Origin: Ifrita kowaldi
Lineage: Eukaryota; Chordata; Aves; Passeriformes; Cinclosomatidae
Assembly: GCA_013398055.1 (NCBI GenBank)
Contig: VZRS01007670.1
Location: 824,947-888,946, forward strand
Direction: 5' to 3'
Length of the DNA: 64,000 nt
Shown here: piece by piece, positions 1 through 11,803 of the stretch
Numbering within the stretch: the stretch's first letter is position 1
How the letters are laid out: each line of letters starts with the position of its first letter
Translations under genes and position numbers: made by a program
The notes under the pieces: model-generated
The model's input: the letters and a program-made list of their open reading frames with translations, nothing else
Databases searched by the model: none
Told to the model about the DNA's origin: nothing

Positions 1-3000
1 TTTTTTTTTGGTTAGAGTTTTTTAGGTTTTTTTCCTATAAATACTGGATAAATTTTTTAACACTTTCATCCCTGAAAAGCCTTTTGCTCTGATTTTAATA
101 TTCTCCTTTGGAGAAAAGTAAATTCATATGAACAAAATTTATATAAAGTTAAACACCAGTTTGTTTTTTCTATGAAGCAAGTCCATTATTTTTTATGACT
201 TTTTGCGAGAAAGATCCCAGAAAGTTGCATTACTAGTAGAATTAAGAGGGACACTTTTATTAGGGTGACTCTTACTTGCTCTGACTGCCAGAAAATTCAT
301 AATGCCTGTGGAATTTTAATGTAAAAAGGATACAGTTTAGGCTGTTCCTGAAATAAACTGTTCCCAGATCCAAGAAAGGCATGAAAATTTTATTTCCTGT
401 GGGTTGAGTTACAATGGTTGGTAAATGTTGATATCCTTAGCTCTAATGACTGTTTAAACAAGAAGTAAAGGAATTTTGTTGCGCCAGGTCTGCCAGCTGG
501 TACATCCCTGAACATTTGCCCCTAAATCAATTCAGAAAATCCAACCACCTCTGAATGATGAAAGTGAATATTAAAGGGTTCTCTTTCACTAATGTGTTTC
601 ATCCTTTGTTCTGTCTTTCCCTCTTCATCAGGAATAGAGATAAAACCAAAGCATGTCTTCAGTCTTACATTGCTGAAAGACATGGGACCGCAGAAGAGTG
701 CCTTTTTTGGCAATTTGGATGTTTTTCTCTCTTTTCTGTTCATCTTGTGTACACACACAAACCAACATGAGACATCCAAGCATGAAATGATCTACAACTC
801 TGAATTGTAACATTTAAGGCACTGGCTTGGGTGGGAGTGAGACCTTGCTTCCAGATGAACAAGCACTATGTTCATTTTACATTCTACGGTACGTCATAAA
901 ATGTTGCAACATTCTTATAAGCCACAATCTGAGCTGCACAATTTATTGTTCACATGTAGTATACAGGTATTAGGTTTTATTCTTTTGTGAGTGATTAGAA
1001 AAAGGATTGGGACTTGATCAATTAAAACATATACTTCTGATCTTCAGTACAGAAAAAAACTCAAACAAAAACACCAGGGAAAAAAACACTAAGAATGTTA
1101 ATTTCTGTTCTGTTCTGTTCAGAACAATACAAATGTTGAAGCTGCAGAAGAGAGAGACTACTCTGATTCTCTGTGCCATCTTCAGTCACAATTCTGACCT
1201 AAAAATTACACTGTTGGGAAAGGAAAAGAAAGTAGAGCTGTTAGATTGTAAAGTCAAGATGCTCAGATACTTAGGAGGCCTGCTCAAGCCTCAGTCAGAT
1301 CAACTCCCTGGTTGTCTGCTGCCACCATCTTCTACAGAAGGTATTTTAAGAGCTGAAATGTGTGAGCTGCAATGGAAAGACATTTTTGTCTCCTTCACAA
1401 GGATATAAATCCAGCTCCACGCTTTTGTTCCATATTGCAGAGCAAGAAGCATTTTCCTTTCAATGAGTGGCAACAGAACTGCATATGCACATTTTTATAT
1501 GGTATCTATATCTGATAAAGTTTACCCATTAGCATGCCTTGTCATTAAACTCTGCTGCGTATTTCTAATTTATATATACTTAAAATATGATTTAGTTCAG
1601 TTGCCTTAAGTTTGGGGATTTATTTTTCCTGGTGAGCTAGGGTGGAGTAGAAAGCATTGTTGGTAAACCCTGCTTGTGACCTAAACTGACACTCACAGCA
1701 GGAAATATTTCGGATAGAATAACTGTCTCAGTGGGACACATGGTCTGGGGGGCAGAGAGCAGTACTGAATCACACTGAAGTAACTCAGTGAAGCTGCAGG
1801 GGGAATTAGGAAATCAGAACATTTTTCCCCCTTCTGAGATTCCTTGTAAAAATTCTGTAACAGAAACTTATGGCCTAGCAGGGTAGAACAGGGAGTTTAG
1901 AACAGCTCTTTTTTAAACAGGAAGTACTTTAATTTCATAAGTGGCAGCACTATGGTTTTCATTGTTGGGGATGAAAGCATTGTCAGCATTTCTACACTGC
2001 AGTAACCCTGACCATAACTTTGTTGGGAAAAGAAGCTGTAAGAGTGCTTGCAACGGCAATCATGCAGAAAGACTCTGCAGGCAAACTTCTGGACTTACTC
2101 CAGTCATTACACATTTGGAAAGAGCTTCACACAAAGGTATTTTGTGCATGAATAGTCCAGAGGAATAGGTTTCTAGACCAACTGGTGTGTAGCTAATTTT
2201 AAAAAGTCAGTTTACCATAACAATTATTTTATGGGCTGTAGAGCAGATCTCATTAAAGTAGGAAGAGAATAATAAATTAAAGGAGAACCAAACATTAATA
2301 CGTCTAATTCTGCCTCTACTTAATAGGAACATTACAAATGATGATGAGGACACTATTCATCTTTGTGGGGGATGGAGGTAAATATGGTAAAAATAGACAA
2401 GGGTTATATTCTTAAGCACAATTTTCTGATGTCATTTCTTCTGTACTTTTTTTAAGCATACTACATAGCAGCTTTTTTGTACTCAGACACCCTTGCATTA
2501 CTATTCTGATTGTTTTGTCAGGTTATTTTCTTATCATATTACTTTCTCCTTTTTAAAAAAAAATCCTATGTGTAAGTTAACTATAGATTTGCCTCTGCTG
2601 GAGTTCGGAACATTTCATTCTTTTATTATCTTTTTTCTCATCCATCTTGTATTGTGGTTGTTGTTTTCCTTTGCCTGTAGGTCTCAAAACAGCTGGGCTC
2701 ATCTACTTGTGTATAACACGTACCTGTGCAAATGTGTTGGTACCCTCACACACTGCTTGAGCTAATTGGATGAAAAGGCAATAAACATCAAAAACTACAT
2801 ATATGGGGTTTTTTTCTGTGAACCTGAATACACACTTCTCTCCAGTGAGGCTCATAAAGTGGATCCAGTGTCCATACATACTGTAATTGTAGGTAAAAAT
2901 TTAGGGTTCACTCTAATACAATGTAAATTGCTGTATGGAAGACTGAAGATCTTGTGTATCTCTTTCCATGTGGCAAACAACTGAATAATCAGACATTAGT

Positions 3001-6000
3001 TTTTACATCCTTATTTCCCTATGTTATGTACTTTTCTAGATTTTTTTGTATTCACAATGCTGATTATTTACAATACTAAAAATTTACCTTTTTTCCCCTT
3101 TGGTTTTACTTGCTAAATTTGTTCAAATACATTTTACTTTTAAAAAAATATTAATTTCATATCTCAGTTGTATATAAAAGCCAAAGATCTTTTAATGGTG
3201 TTTTGTTATTCAACTTTTATTCTTCCAACTTCAGCAGTAAGTATCAAAGAACAATTGTAGTTAACAGGAGTTTTCCCATTGACTTCAAAGAAATCGTATT
3301 TAGATCTGAGCTGAGTACATTTGAAAATCTCACCAACTATTAAGCAATTCTGAAAAACACCACAGGGATGCCTAAAATTCAACTTTTGCCATCCAGAAGG
3401 GAGAAAACTCTCCCGGACTCTTTTTTTTTAATAATGGTAGTAATAGCTATTTCTTTCATGCTGCTTTTATTGGTCAATCTCGGATCTCACTGCAGAGGAG
3501 ATTGATACCACACTTCCCACTTTATGGACAGAGAGTTAGAGGTATAGTGAGGGAAGTGACTTGTTCACCTCTGCATTTGTGCAGCCATTCCATGCTGATT
3601 GAAGGCCCAGGGTGATTTAGAATTGTTGTGCTTAAACAAAAAGCCCCACTGTTTGGGGAAATAATCACATAAATCATGAAACATATTTAAGACATGGAAA
3701 TGGTATCATGGATTGATGTAAGTGAAGTGGTTCTGCAATCATAATAAAACCACTTACAGTGCCTTGTCTTGGAGCTCAGGCTCAGTAGCAAAGGCTCCTC
3801 CACCTCTGCTGGCTGCTGCAGGACCTCACAGAAGTCACTGAGGTGACCAGTTCTGACTCTTCACAGACTGGTGATAAAAACAACAGAAGTGCTTAAGAAG
3901 TCTGTCTAGTTTTTGCTTGGGTTCATATGTGTTTCATGCACTCTGAGCTTGCTCATGCTTAAGTAGAAAACTTCAAAGGAAAAAAGACTCTGTTTAAGTT
4001 TATATGAAACAGTACCATAGTTTTCATAGTTAGGTTGAGAGCAGTGCCAGACTGCTAATTTGCACTGACTCTGAACGCATGAAATAAAGACTGGACCTGA
4101 GTTCTAAGACCCACATTTAGGTTTCTGTTTATCTATGGTATGCAGACTTAGTGTTGAAGCTTTCATTATTGCCAGTGTAATCCAGAAAGAAATTCAGCTT
4201 GGGGCTTAATTCAATTGCCTAATCATAGACATTTAGCACTAATTTGAGACTTATAGAGATAATAAACAAGGTTTCATGGGTTTGCATTTACAACACAAGA
4301 CATATAGGAACCTCACTTCACCCTGAAATATCAGATGGATGCTAGCCAAAGTATTCTTACAACTCAAGTGACAGTGGATAGAAATACATGGGTAGCTAAA
4401 CTGAGCTGATTACTGACCATAATGTGATCTTATAATTTCAATATGTAGACATATAGATACCCTCATTAAGATTTTTTAATTAAAAATGGAATTTTATCTT
4501 CCATAGAGGTTATTTAGTATGAGTTTGCAGAAACTCTATTGGCAGACAAGCTCAAGATGTATTCCATAGTTATTGTTTGTATTTTAAGGAAGAAAATTAA
4601 GAATAAATCCACACTTCTAATCTAACCAGTTCACTGGAAAAGAATGCAAACTAGAACCCACTGTATAGCAATAGAATCAATGAGCTAATAGAGTCCAGTT
4701 CAGTTCGAGAGATCAGCAGCTACTGCCATGCTAGTTGCCCTCTGCAGCCTGCTTTGACTTCCAAGGCATTTCCCAGACAGTAAGATACTTCTATAGATGC
4801 TATTTTTCATCCCTGCAGGGATATCTCAGGTAACCTAGAGTATTTCAAAAAATACTACTTGTCTTCTGTGTTTAGGCAGATGAGTTAAGCCCTTAATGTT
4901 TGAGTTGTGAGGGAAAACAATTAATATTGACGTCTGAGTTTCTTGAGAAATGAGGCTAGAAATACCAGAAAATAAACATGTAGCATGTAACAATAAGCAT
5001 AAGCATGCACTTAACTAGACCTTTGTTAGGAAGTGTTAGAAAAACAATTAAAAACAGATAATGCACAGAGGGTGAAGATATTAACCAGGAGATATATGCC
5101 AGACCAAAGGGCAAAGTGAAGTCTTCAACAAGACAATTACTTCCTGATCAGCAAACACAATCTTATTTATGGCTTGAAACATATATGCTGAAACATTTTT
5201 AAGAAAACAAAGACAAAAAAATCCATAAATGAACACTTGGAATAAGAAGAATGATGTAGAATTATTTTAATCTCTTTGTATTTCTATACCATAGATACTC
5301 AAGACTGAGTAAACAGCTTCGATCATAATTTATTGTTGAGGCAGAGAAATAGACACTTTCACAGTCAGTAAAACAGTCTCTTTTAGATATCTGTATTAAG
5401 ATGAAATGAATCTTGCTTTAGAACTGTTTCTCTCCACTGGGTAAGCTGACAACTTTCTTCTTCTAACTTTCATGAGAAAAAGCAGGTCTCAGACAATGCT
5501 GTCATTTGATATCCTTCATGCAGTAGAGATGTTATTTGTACAGTCCTGTAGAAAGTCTCTCTGTTTTATCTATTTTGTATGTAGGAGAGAATCACTGAAA
5601 AACTTGACACTGTAAGTTTAAATTGGCATGAGCTTCCTGAGCATTTCAGACACATATCTTTATCCTCTTAGATGTGGCTGCATCAATAAAAATATATGTA
5701 AGAATCTGAATGAGTGTCAGTCGAATGAACTTCAAACTGAGCAAAGCATAAATAAAAACAATAGAAAAAGAGGATGTTCATTATGGCTTCTAGTAAAGAA
5801 AAGCTGCTGACTGATGAAGTCAAGTTCAGGAAAAGTGAGACCTACTTCATATGCTTGCAATTTTTCTCTATTATCATCTTTGACTATTGTAAAAACATTC
5901 ATTGTAATTACTTGACAAAAACAGAGGCAACATTTCTCTCCAGCAAAACTTGTATTTGGCATTATTCAGAAAAGCAGAGACCAGGTAAAGTTGTATTTGT

Positions 6001-7937
6001 ATCTTCATTGGGGCATCTGGACACTACAGTGATAAAATATTAAGACTGTTTAGCTGACAGAGAGTAGGGAGGAATGTAAATCGGTGCTTTAGTGTCAGCT
6101 CACAGGGGCCAAAAAGGGGAGGACTGGATGCTGTTCCCAACTGCCTCCCTGGGTAAGTATGCTATATGCTGAATATAGTTCAATTAAGATAAGTAGGCTC
6201 TCTGGCTCTTAAACTCATTATCCTTAAAAATGTACTCTGAGACTGACCTAATATTTAAATACTCTGATAGCCTAACAAAAAAATAAAGTATTATAAAAAT
6301 TATAACTATCATGGGATTTTGTTTGTTTGGGGTTTGTCATTTACTTGCTTGATATGATTTCGTTATGCTTTGCTCTGGTGGTGGTTTTGTTTTTTGGGGT
6401 TTTTTTGTGTTTGCTTGTTTTACTAGAGAACTGATGCAAAAAGAAGAAACTATAAAGAAGAAAAGGCTACGCGGCTTAAAAGCTAAATGAAAAGACAGCA
6501 ATTTATGATGATGAAAAAAGATCAATAATAGGATATGTGTCTTCACGTTGGCTTGTGTAGTTGAGCAAGATTTCTGGAGAAGAAAATTAATTTGAACTGA
6601 AGTTAGAAAAATCACATGTGTAGCTCAAAAATCTATAAGTGAAAAAAAAGGAAATAAAAAAAATGCAATGTCCACTAAGTTTTTTTGTTCTTCCAATCAC
6701 ATTTTACAAAAAAGCCGTTTTGTGACATTATTTAATTATTTTTCAAATGTACCTGTCTTGTTCTGCTGGAGGAATAATTTATTTGGTCATAAAAGGAAAA
6801 TATGAACTTAGTTACACAGATAAAGCCAGAATATTAAATTTACCTAATAAAATTATGTACACATACACAGCCATAGCCCATGTTGTTGTCATGCTGGATG
6901 CACAAAGTATAATGGTGGTTTCAAAATTGCATCCTTTTTTCCTTCAGCCTTGAGAAAATTTAGTCTGAATAAATGTTAACACATGTTCAGAGTCAAAAAG
7001 TGTCCAAATATTATCATACATACTTTCCTATAAAGAAAAGAAAATCTTATAATCCATATGGTAAAGGATGAACTGGTTACAGATCTCACTGTGGCATGCC
7101 TCTTGAGGATTCATTTATTTAAACTGCAAGAAGCAAGTGAAGCTGAACTTCCTTCCTCTATGTTGATTGTGTTTGCTGACCTCTGCTAGGGCCAGAAGTA
7201 CTGCTGTGAGATGCTGTCACTTCCTTCACAGTTGTAACTTGGCACTGTGGCTATTGTCCCTTCAGCAGGGATCTCTTGATTTGGTGCAAGATCAGAAGGC
7301 ATCGCCTGTGCCTGGCATATTTATAAACAAACATATGTTGTTGTGATTCTGAATCATCACTGTCCGAGACAATAAAATGAAAAATAACAGAGCTATTCCT
7401 ACATATAAACTTTTTTCTCTCAATAGCCCACTATTTCAAGTCTATTGCTTGACTCATTCACAACCCTTTTGTCAAAATCTTGTTCAAGCTTGATTTAAAT
7501 ACTGAATTTAAATACTGCAATGTGTGGAATGAAGAAAGTATTTTTGTCAGTCCTAAACACTTAATATGTATTCAGATTGACAATTCCCTTAGAAAAGTGA
7601 TGTTTTGACATATTGCAGTTTGTCTACCTTACTTTCAAGAAGCATTTTGCTCTTGTTGGAAGATAAACTAGTGTTAAGGATCCAAGTATAATTCTGCTGT
7701 TGGCCAGGTTCCTTGAAATGTGTCTGCATTCTATTTATAGGTATCTGTTTTAGGTAGTGATTATCAAGATAAAAAGTGTACTTGCTTCTAGTCGCAGATC
7801 TTTTATTTTTTTTTGCCTTTAGTATTAATCTGAAAGCACAATTCAAAAAAAAAATTTGAGGTGTTTACACTGTGAAATGTTTGCAAAACTTTGCAAGAAT
7901 TTGATGTGTTCTCAGTGCTATGATCACTTCTCAGTAA
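1..7937. other. AT-rich non-coding stretch, no gene recognised
   Basis: No frame here looks like a known protein. The longest is a 133-codon plus-strand frame at 1007-1408 with low-complexity, Lys/Asn-rich content and no recognisable domain. No LTR, CR1 tail, tRNA or rRNA was seen. T-rich and GT-rich runs occur, for example around 6315-6420. A short motif reading CCATTGACTTCA at about 3275-3287 resembles a word common in old amniote repeats. Intergenic or intronic DNA is the simplest reading. Confidence 0.6.
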
Positions 7938-7943
7938 GGGTAT
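7938..7943. repeat. Target site duplication, left copy (GGGTAT)
   Basis: Six bases GGGTAT directly precede the TG that opens the LTR at 7944. The same six bases follow its terminal CA at 8641-8646. A perfect 6-bp duplication marks a retroviral-type integration. Confidence 0.85.
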
Positions 7944-8156
7944 TGTCGCCACCTTGACCTCTGGGCTGCCGGTGGCCCTGGCAAGAGGCAACACTCCGCG
8001 GCCAAATAAACTAAAACCAAAGGCCTTGGCTCAGTGCCGAAAGTTCGATGCCCTCAGCGCATCGCTTGAACGGGCAAAGTTGAGGTAGCCAGCAAATGGC
8101 GACGCAGCAGGAGCAAAGAGTGTGAGGAGGTCCTCTTTTGGTGGATCAGGAACGGG

Positions 8157-8162
8157 TTTATT
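8157..8162 (-). terminator. LTR poly(A) signal AATAAA
   Basis: The plus strand reads TTTATT, so the LTR sense strand reads AATAAA. It lies downstream of the LTR TATA box, where the R region of an avian retroviral LTR would carry its polyadenylation signal. Confidence 0.65.
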
Positions 8163-8226
8163 GGAAAGGTCTATACAGGTCGGGAGCAGGGGTCCAAAAG
8201 AGGCGAGGAAGGTATGTGACAGAGGG

Positions 8227-8233
8227 TTTTATA
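8227..8233 (-). promoter_or_regulatory. LTR TATA box
   Basis: The minus strand reads TATAAAA inside the solo LTR, about 65 bases upstream of its AATAAA signal. This is the likely core promoter of the LTR. Whether it is still active cannot be told from sequence. Confidence 0.65.
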
Positions 8234-8640
8234 CAAACAGAAATCTCAGGGCAGAGTCGGGGAACAACCAGTTACAGAGTGATGGGGGGTGACAGATGAC
8301 CAATCAGGGTTCACATAAGGCGGGGAAATTACAGTTTAACCAATGAGGGAATGAGAATGAAAGAACTTTCCAGAACTTAATTAAATATTGAACAGAGTAC
8401 ATAAATATACATGAACTGAACAACCAATTAGGAACCTAAACTAACAGAACTTTCTAGAATAAGCTGGAACAGGGGGAGGAGAGGGCAGGCCCAAGATGCC
8501 GCCCCCGGGGCGGTGCTCTTTAGACAGACGTGCTGTCTTCCGAGCCCGTCATGGAATCCTCCTCCGCCCCACTGTCGTGGGCGGGGAAATGGACCCATGT
8601 AATTTGGTCTGGCCCCCGCGTGGGCTGGGCCACCGCAACA

Positions 8641-8646
8641 GGGTAT
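8641..8646. repeat. Target site duplication, right copy (GGGTAT)
   Basis: This is identical to the six bases at 7938-7943 and closes the solo LTR insertion. Confidence 0.85.
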
Positions 8647-11516
8647 CATTTAAATTATTCTCAACTAAATAGATTCCTATGTAAAGAAATAAAATTATGC
8701 TTCATATGGGTATTTTATAGGCCTCAGCAAGGTGAAGTCTTTAGAGTACATGACACATCCATACTGAGGTTATCAGAGAAAAAAAGGTAGGCATGATGAA
8801 CATAAGAAAACACAAGAGAAAGGAAGACCTGATTTAAATAACCCAAACCCAAAATTATTCATTTGATATCCCAGGGTTCTAAAACAGTCTTAAATGGAAT
8901 ATTTTTTTTTTGCCACTACAGAAACATTAAAACCTTTCATTAGCTAAGTCTGGAGAATTCCCAGAGAGAATATTGACAGTCAAGAGCCTTTTTTATGTGG
9001 AACTGAAAAAGGCTTTTATACTTCAAGGAGTTGCCATTGCTTTCTCAGGGTCCAGTTATGATTTTAGCTTTTGATCAGAGGACAAAGAGGACAAATTGTG
9101 GTCAGAATCCTCCAGAAAGAAAAAAACCCAAAAAACCAAAAAAACTAACCAAGACTAAATAACCTCAGATATTATGTGTTATCATAGTTTAAATCCACAG
9201 CAGAAAAACATGATGCTGACTATATTCAACAAAGTTTCAGGGATTTGTTGGACTCATGTAGCTGACTTAATTGGACCCTCATCTTATTTCAAATTAATGC
9301 AGAACCAAGCTTCCCCTCATTCATTAAGACAGTCCTTGAGCTAGAAGTTACACTTAGTAGTCAGGACCTGGATGACTTCATTGGTTTATAGTTGAGTCTG
9401 GGCTATTATTTAGCTGACAATGCTCAAGACACTTGTGAATTTTCATGTCCAACTTAAACACACTGGGCTACATCGAAACCACTCCCATGCTTATTTTTGG
9501 TGTGTTCCTATTTCAGTAATTTACACATTCATATTCATACATATAGAACATAATTTTATACATAGATACAGATATAGATATATATACACTTTTTTTTGAA
9601 TTCACATATTCATTTTGGTATTCATATATTCCTCATAATACATATAATACAATCTAAAAAAAGTGTAAAAGGCACAGCAAAAATACGGCCATCACAAGTG
9701 AAGACAAATATGGCTCAGCAAACCAGCCTATAGGTTTGATACTACTGCATGGGGTGCTTGAAGAGCTGCACTTAAATTATATTTCCTGTCTCAGTCTTGT
9801 TTTAATTTACAACAACTGTCTTGGAATAAATCTGCTGTCTACTGTGATTCTAGATGCTTAAAATAATGCAAATCAAAACAAAATTTGACTGTTAAAATAT
9901 TTACCACTTTTTTTTTCTTTTTACATTTATTTTAGTTTAGTCAAGTTCTATCATTGCGGTTTGCTAAGACAAAAAATACATAGGAAAGAAAAATGTACAC
10001 TGTACACTTTTACTTGTCTATTGCACTTCATAATGTAATTTTTAAGAAGTACCAACAAATTAGACAGTTATAATTAAATTCTGAACTTACATTTAGTAAG
10101 AGTACAGTATTCACAATTGTCTTTCACCTTCCTTTTGTTGCATCTCATTATATGTTTGCCCCAAGAAATTAAAATATAGCTCTTGCTAATACCATTGTAT
10201 ATCATAATATGAAATAGATTCTCCTAAATTCTAAATAGGATAGGCATTAACTTAATAAGCAATCACTGTTTGCACCTGTGGAAGTCAGTACAGGCTAAAA
10301 TTGCAAGATTACGGCTTCTGTAGTATTTTTCTTCTTTTGTGTCAGAAATTGCAAGAAATTGCAATTGCTTGGTAGATGTAAGTTCATGATGAAAATATGA
10401 TAGTGGGGAACAATAGATCACTGTACTTTTCTCTTATTAGTACTTTCCTGATCAAAAGTTTGTTAATGAGTCCAGAAAAAAAATTATTAATAAATATGGA
10501 TGAGTCTATATGCTTTCAACTTTACAGCAGATCTCATTGCCTGAAATACTACAGTAACCAGTAAAGTAACCACCTACCCATTTTCACTTTTGCTTTGTAA
10601 AATGAAGTCTTATTAAAAGCATATTCTATACTTTAAATAGTAGAATTGCTTTTACCACAAAATTACTGTTTCTAAATCCAAATTGCCAAAGACTGCTCTA
10701 TGAGCCTCTTCCAGCTGCCTGACTTATTTTTGCTCTTGTTTTTGTTTCTCATTTATAAATTGAAAAGGATGTGGAAAAATGCATTCCTATTCAAATGAAT
10801 CGGCTTCTACATAATAAAACAAATGCTGCAATGTGATCCCTTTCAAGCAAACAGCTCAGGAAAGCAACTGCAAGCTTTTTCTTACTTCACTGCTATGCTT
10901 TATTGCCGAAGTAAAACACTTCAGGGAGATATTAAATATGCATGCTATTCTTTTTTCTAATTTTAGTGTGAGAATTACCCTCAGAACTGTGTTTATACAG
11001 TGTACAGAGTATAGCAGATCTGTGGCAGAGTTAAGAAACCCATGAGGAGGTATCAAAGTTTATGCATCTTACTTCAAATTAAATCTCTGCATCAGCAGGG
11101 TATTTTCCTCTTATCTTTAATAGAGGTAAGGAGGTGGGTTGAGAAATGTGTTAGGTGGCTTGTGCTTCGTTGTCATCTTTATCCTTCCCTCTCTAAAACT
11201 AAAGAGATCCATTAAAACTATTCATGATAAGCTCTAAAATGTTATTTGCTATCATTTGTTTTTATAGTTCTGTGAGATATTTTGCTTTTCTAGGAGTTCT
11301 GAGTTGGAATAATTTTATGTATATGCATCAACTAAAAATATTATACCTTACAAAGCCACCTTTTCTGAGCATTTAAGCTTTCATTTTGAAACTAAAATCT
11401 TCAATCTGAAGTCAATTTATATTTCTCTGGAACTTGGTGTTTTGTGGGGTTAATTTACAACAGTCATCCAAATTCCTTTTCTAGATGATATATTGACTAC
11501 TTTTTTTTAATTTGAA
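8647..11516. other. AT-rich non-coding stretch with TA-rich simple sequence
   Basis: No gene or retroelement is recognised. Around 9530-9660 the sequence is a degenerate TATA/CATA-rich run, including an imperfect GATATA repeat. A short local duplication of AAATTGCAAG occurs near 10345-10365. The frames here are 66-70 codons at most and look random. Confidence 0.55.
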
Positions 11517-11522
11517 GGTAAG

Positions 11523-11797
11523 TGTGCCGGAGCTCACAGTCTTCTGAGTCTTGGATTATGATTTCTCAGAGCAGAGCTCCAGCAGCACACAGCAACCAGG
11601 AACAACCACCCCAACCTTGGCTCCTCCCAGGGCTAGATTTATAGGGCTTGTGCCCGCCCTGCAGCTACAGCTGTTTGTAGGAGGTTAATGAGCACTTTAG
11701 GTTGAGGTAGTCACAACTGGATTCAGGTGTAGAATCCTGGTCCTGAGTGAGAGTTTGGCTAGTGCACACCAGCAGGGTTTAAATACATATTGCTACA
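11523..11797 (-). mobile_element. Short LTR-like element with 6-bp target duplication, family unknown
   Basis: A GC-richer block starts TGTGCCGG and ends TTGCTACA, so it has TGT...ACA ends. It is flanked by GGTAAG (11517-11522) and GGTAAA (11798-11803), a 6-bp duplication with one difference. Read on the minus strand it contains CCTATAAATC near 11636-11645, a plausible TATA box about 115 bases before the far end. At 275 bp it is short for an LTR, and I found no AATAAA signal. No retroviral coding sequence is adjacent, so it would be a solo LTR. The termini and duplication support a retroviral-type insertion. A MITE-like or other element is an alternative, because I do not recognise the family. 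Confidence 0.6.
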
Positions 11798-11803
11798 GGT
11801 AAA

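Larger units (their letters stand above)
7944..8640 (-). mobile_element. Solo LTR of an endogenous retrovirus, ERVK-like, minus orientation
   Basis: This 697-bp unit begins TGTCGCCACC and ends ACCGCAACA on the plus strand, giving the TG...CA termini of an LTR with short imperfect inverted ends. It is flanked by a perfect 6-bp duplication, GGGTAT. Read on the minus strand it has a TATA box (TATAAAA, 8227-8233) followed about 65 bases later by a poly(A) signal (AATAAA, 8157-8162), the expected U3-R-U5 order. No internal gag, pol or env sequence lies on either side, so it is a solo LTR left by recombination between the two LTRs of a provirus. Its GC content and CpG count are far above the flanks, which suggests a fairly recent insertion. 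A 6-bp duplication fits alpha/betaretrovirus-like (ERVK class) elements; the family name is an inference. Confidence 0.88.

Noticed and set aside
1104..1128. Repeated TTCTG with GTTCTG/CAGAAC inverted repeat, as a steroid-receptor site
   Set aside because: The half-sites are in the wrong order and spacing for a glucocorticoid or androgen element.
1007..1408. 133-codon plus-strand frame
   Set aside because: Low-complexity Lys/Asn-rich start, no domain, no splice or promoter context.
8428..8790. Two frames of 73 and 86 codons on opposite strands
   Set aside because: Both overlap the GC-rich end of a solo LTR and have no coding features.
11700..11712. let-7-like word TGAGGTAGT
   Set aside because: It lies inside the LTR-like unit, and no pairing arm is present nearby. 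A second TGAGGTAG in the LTR at 8081 is likewise isolated.
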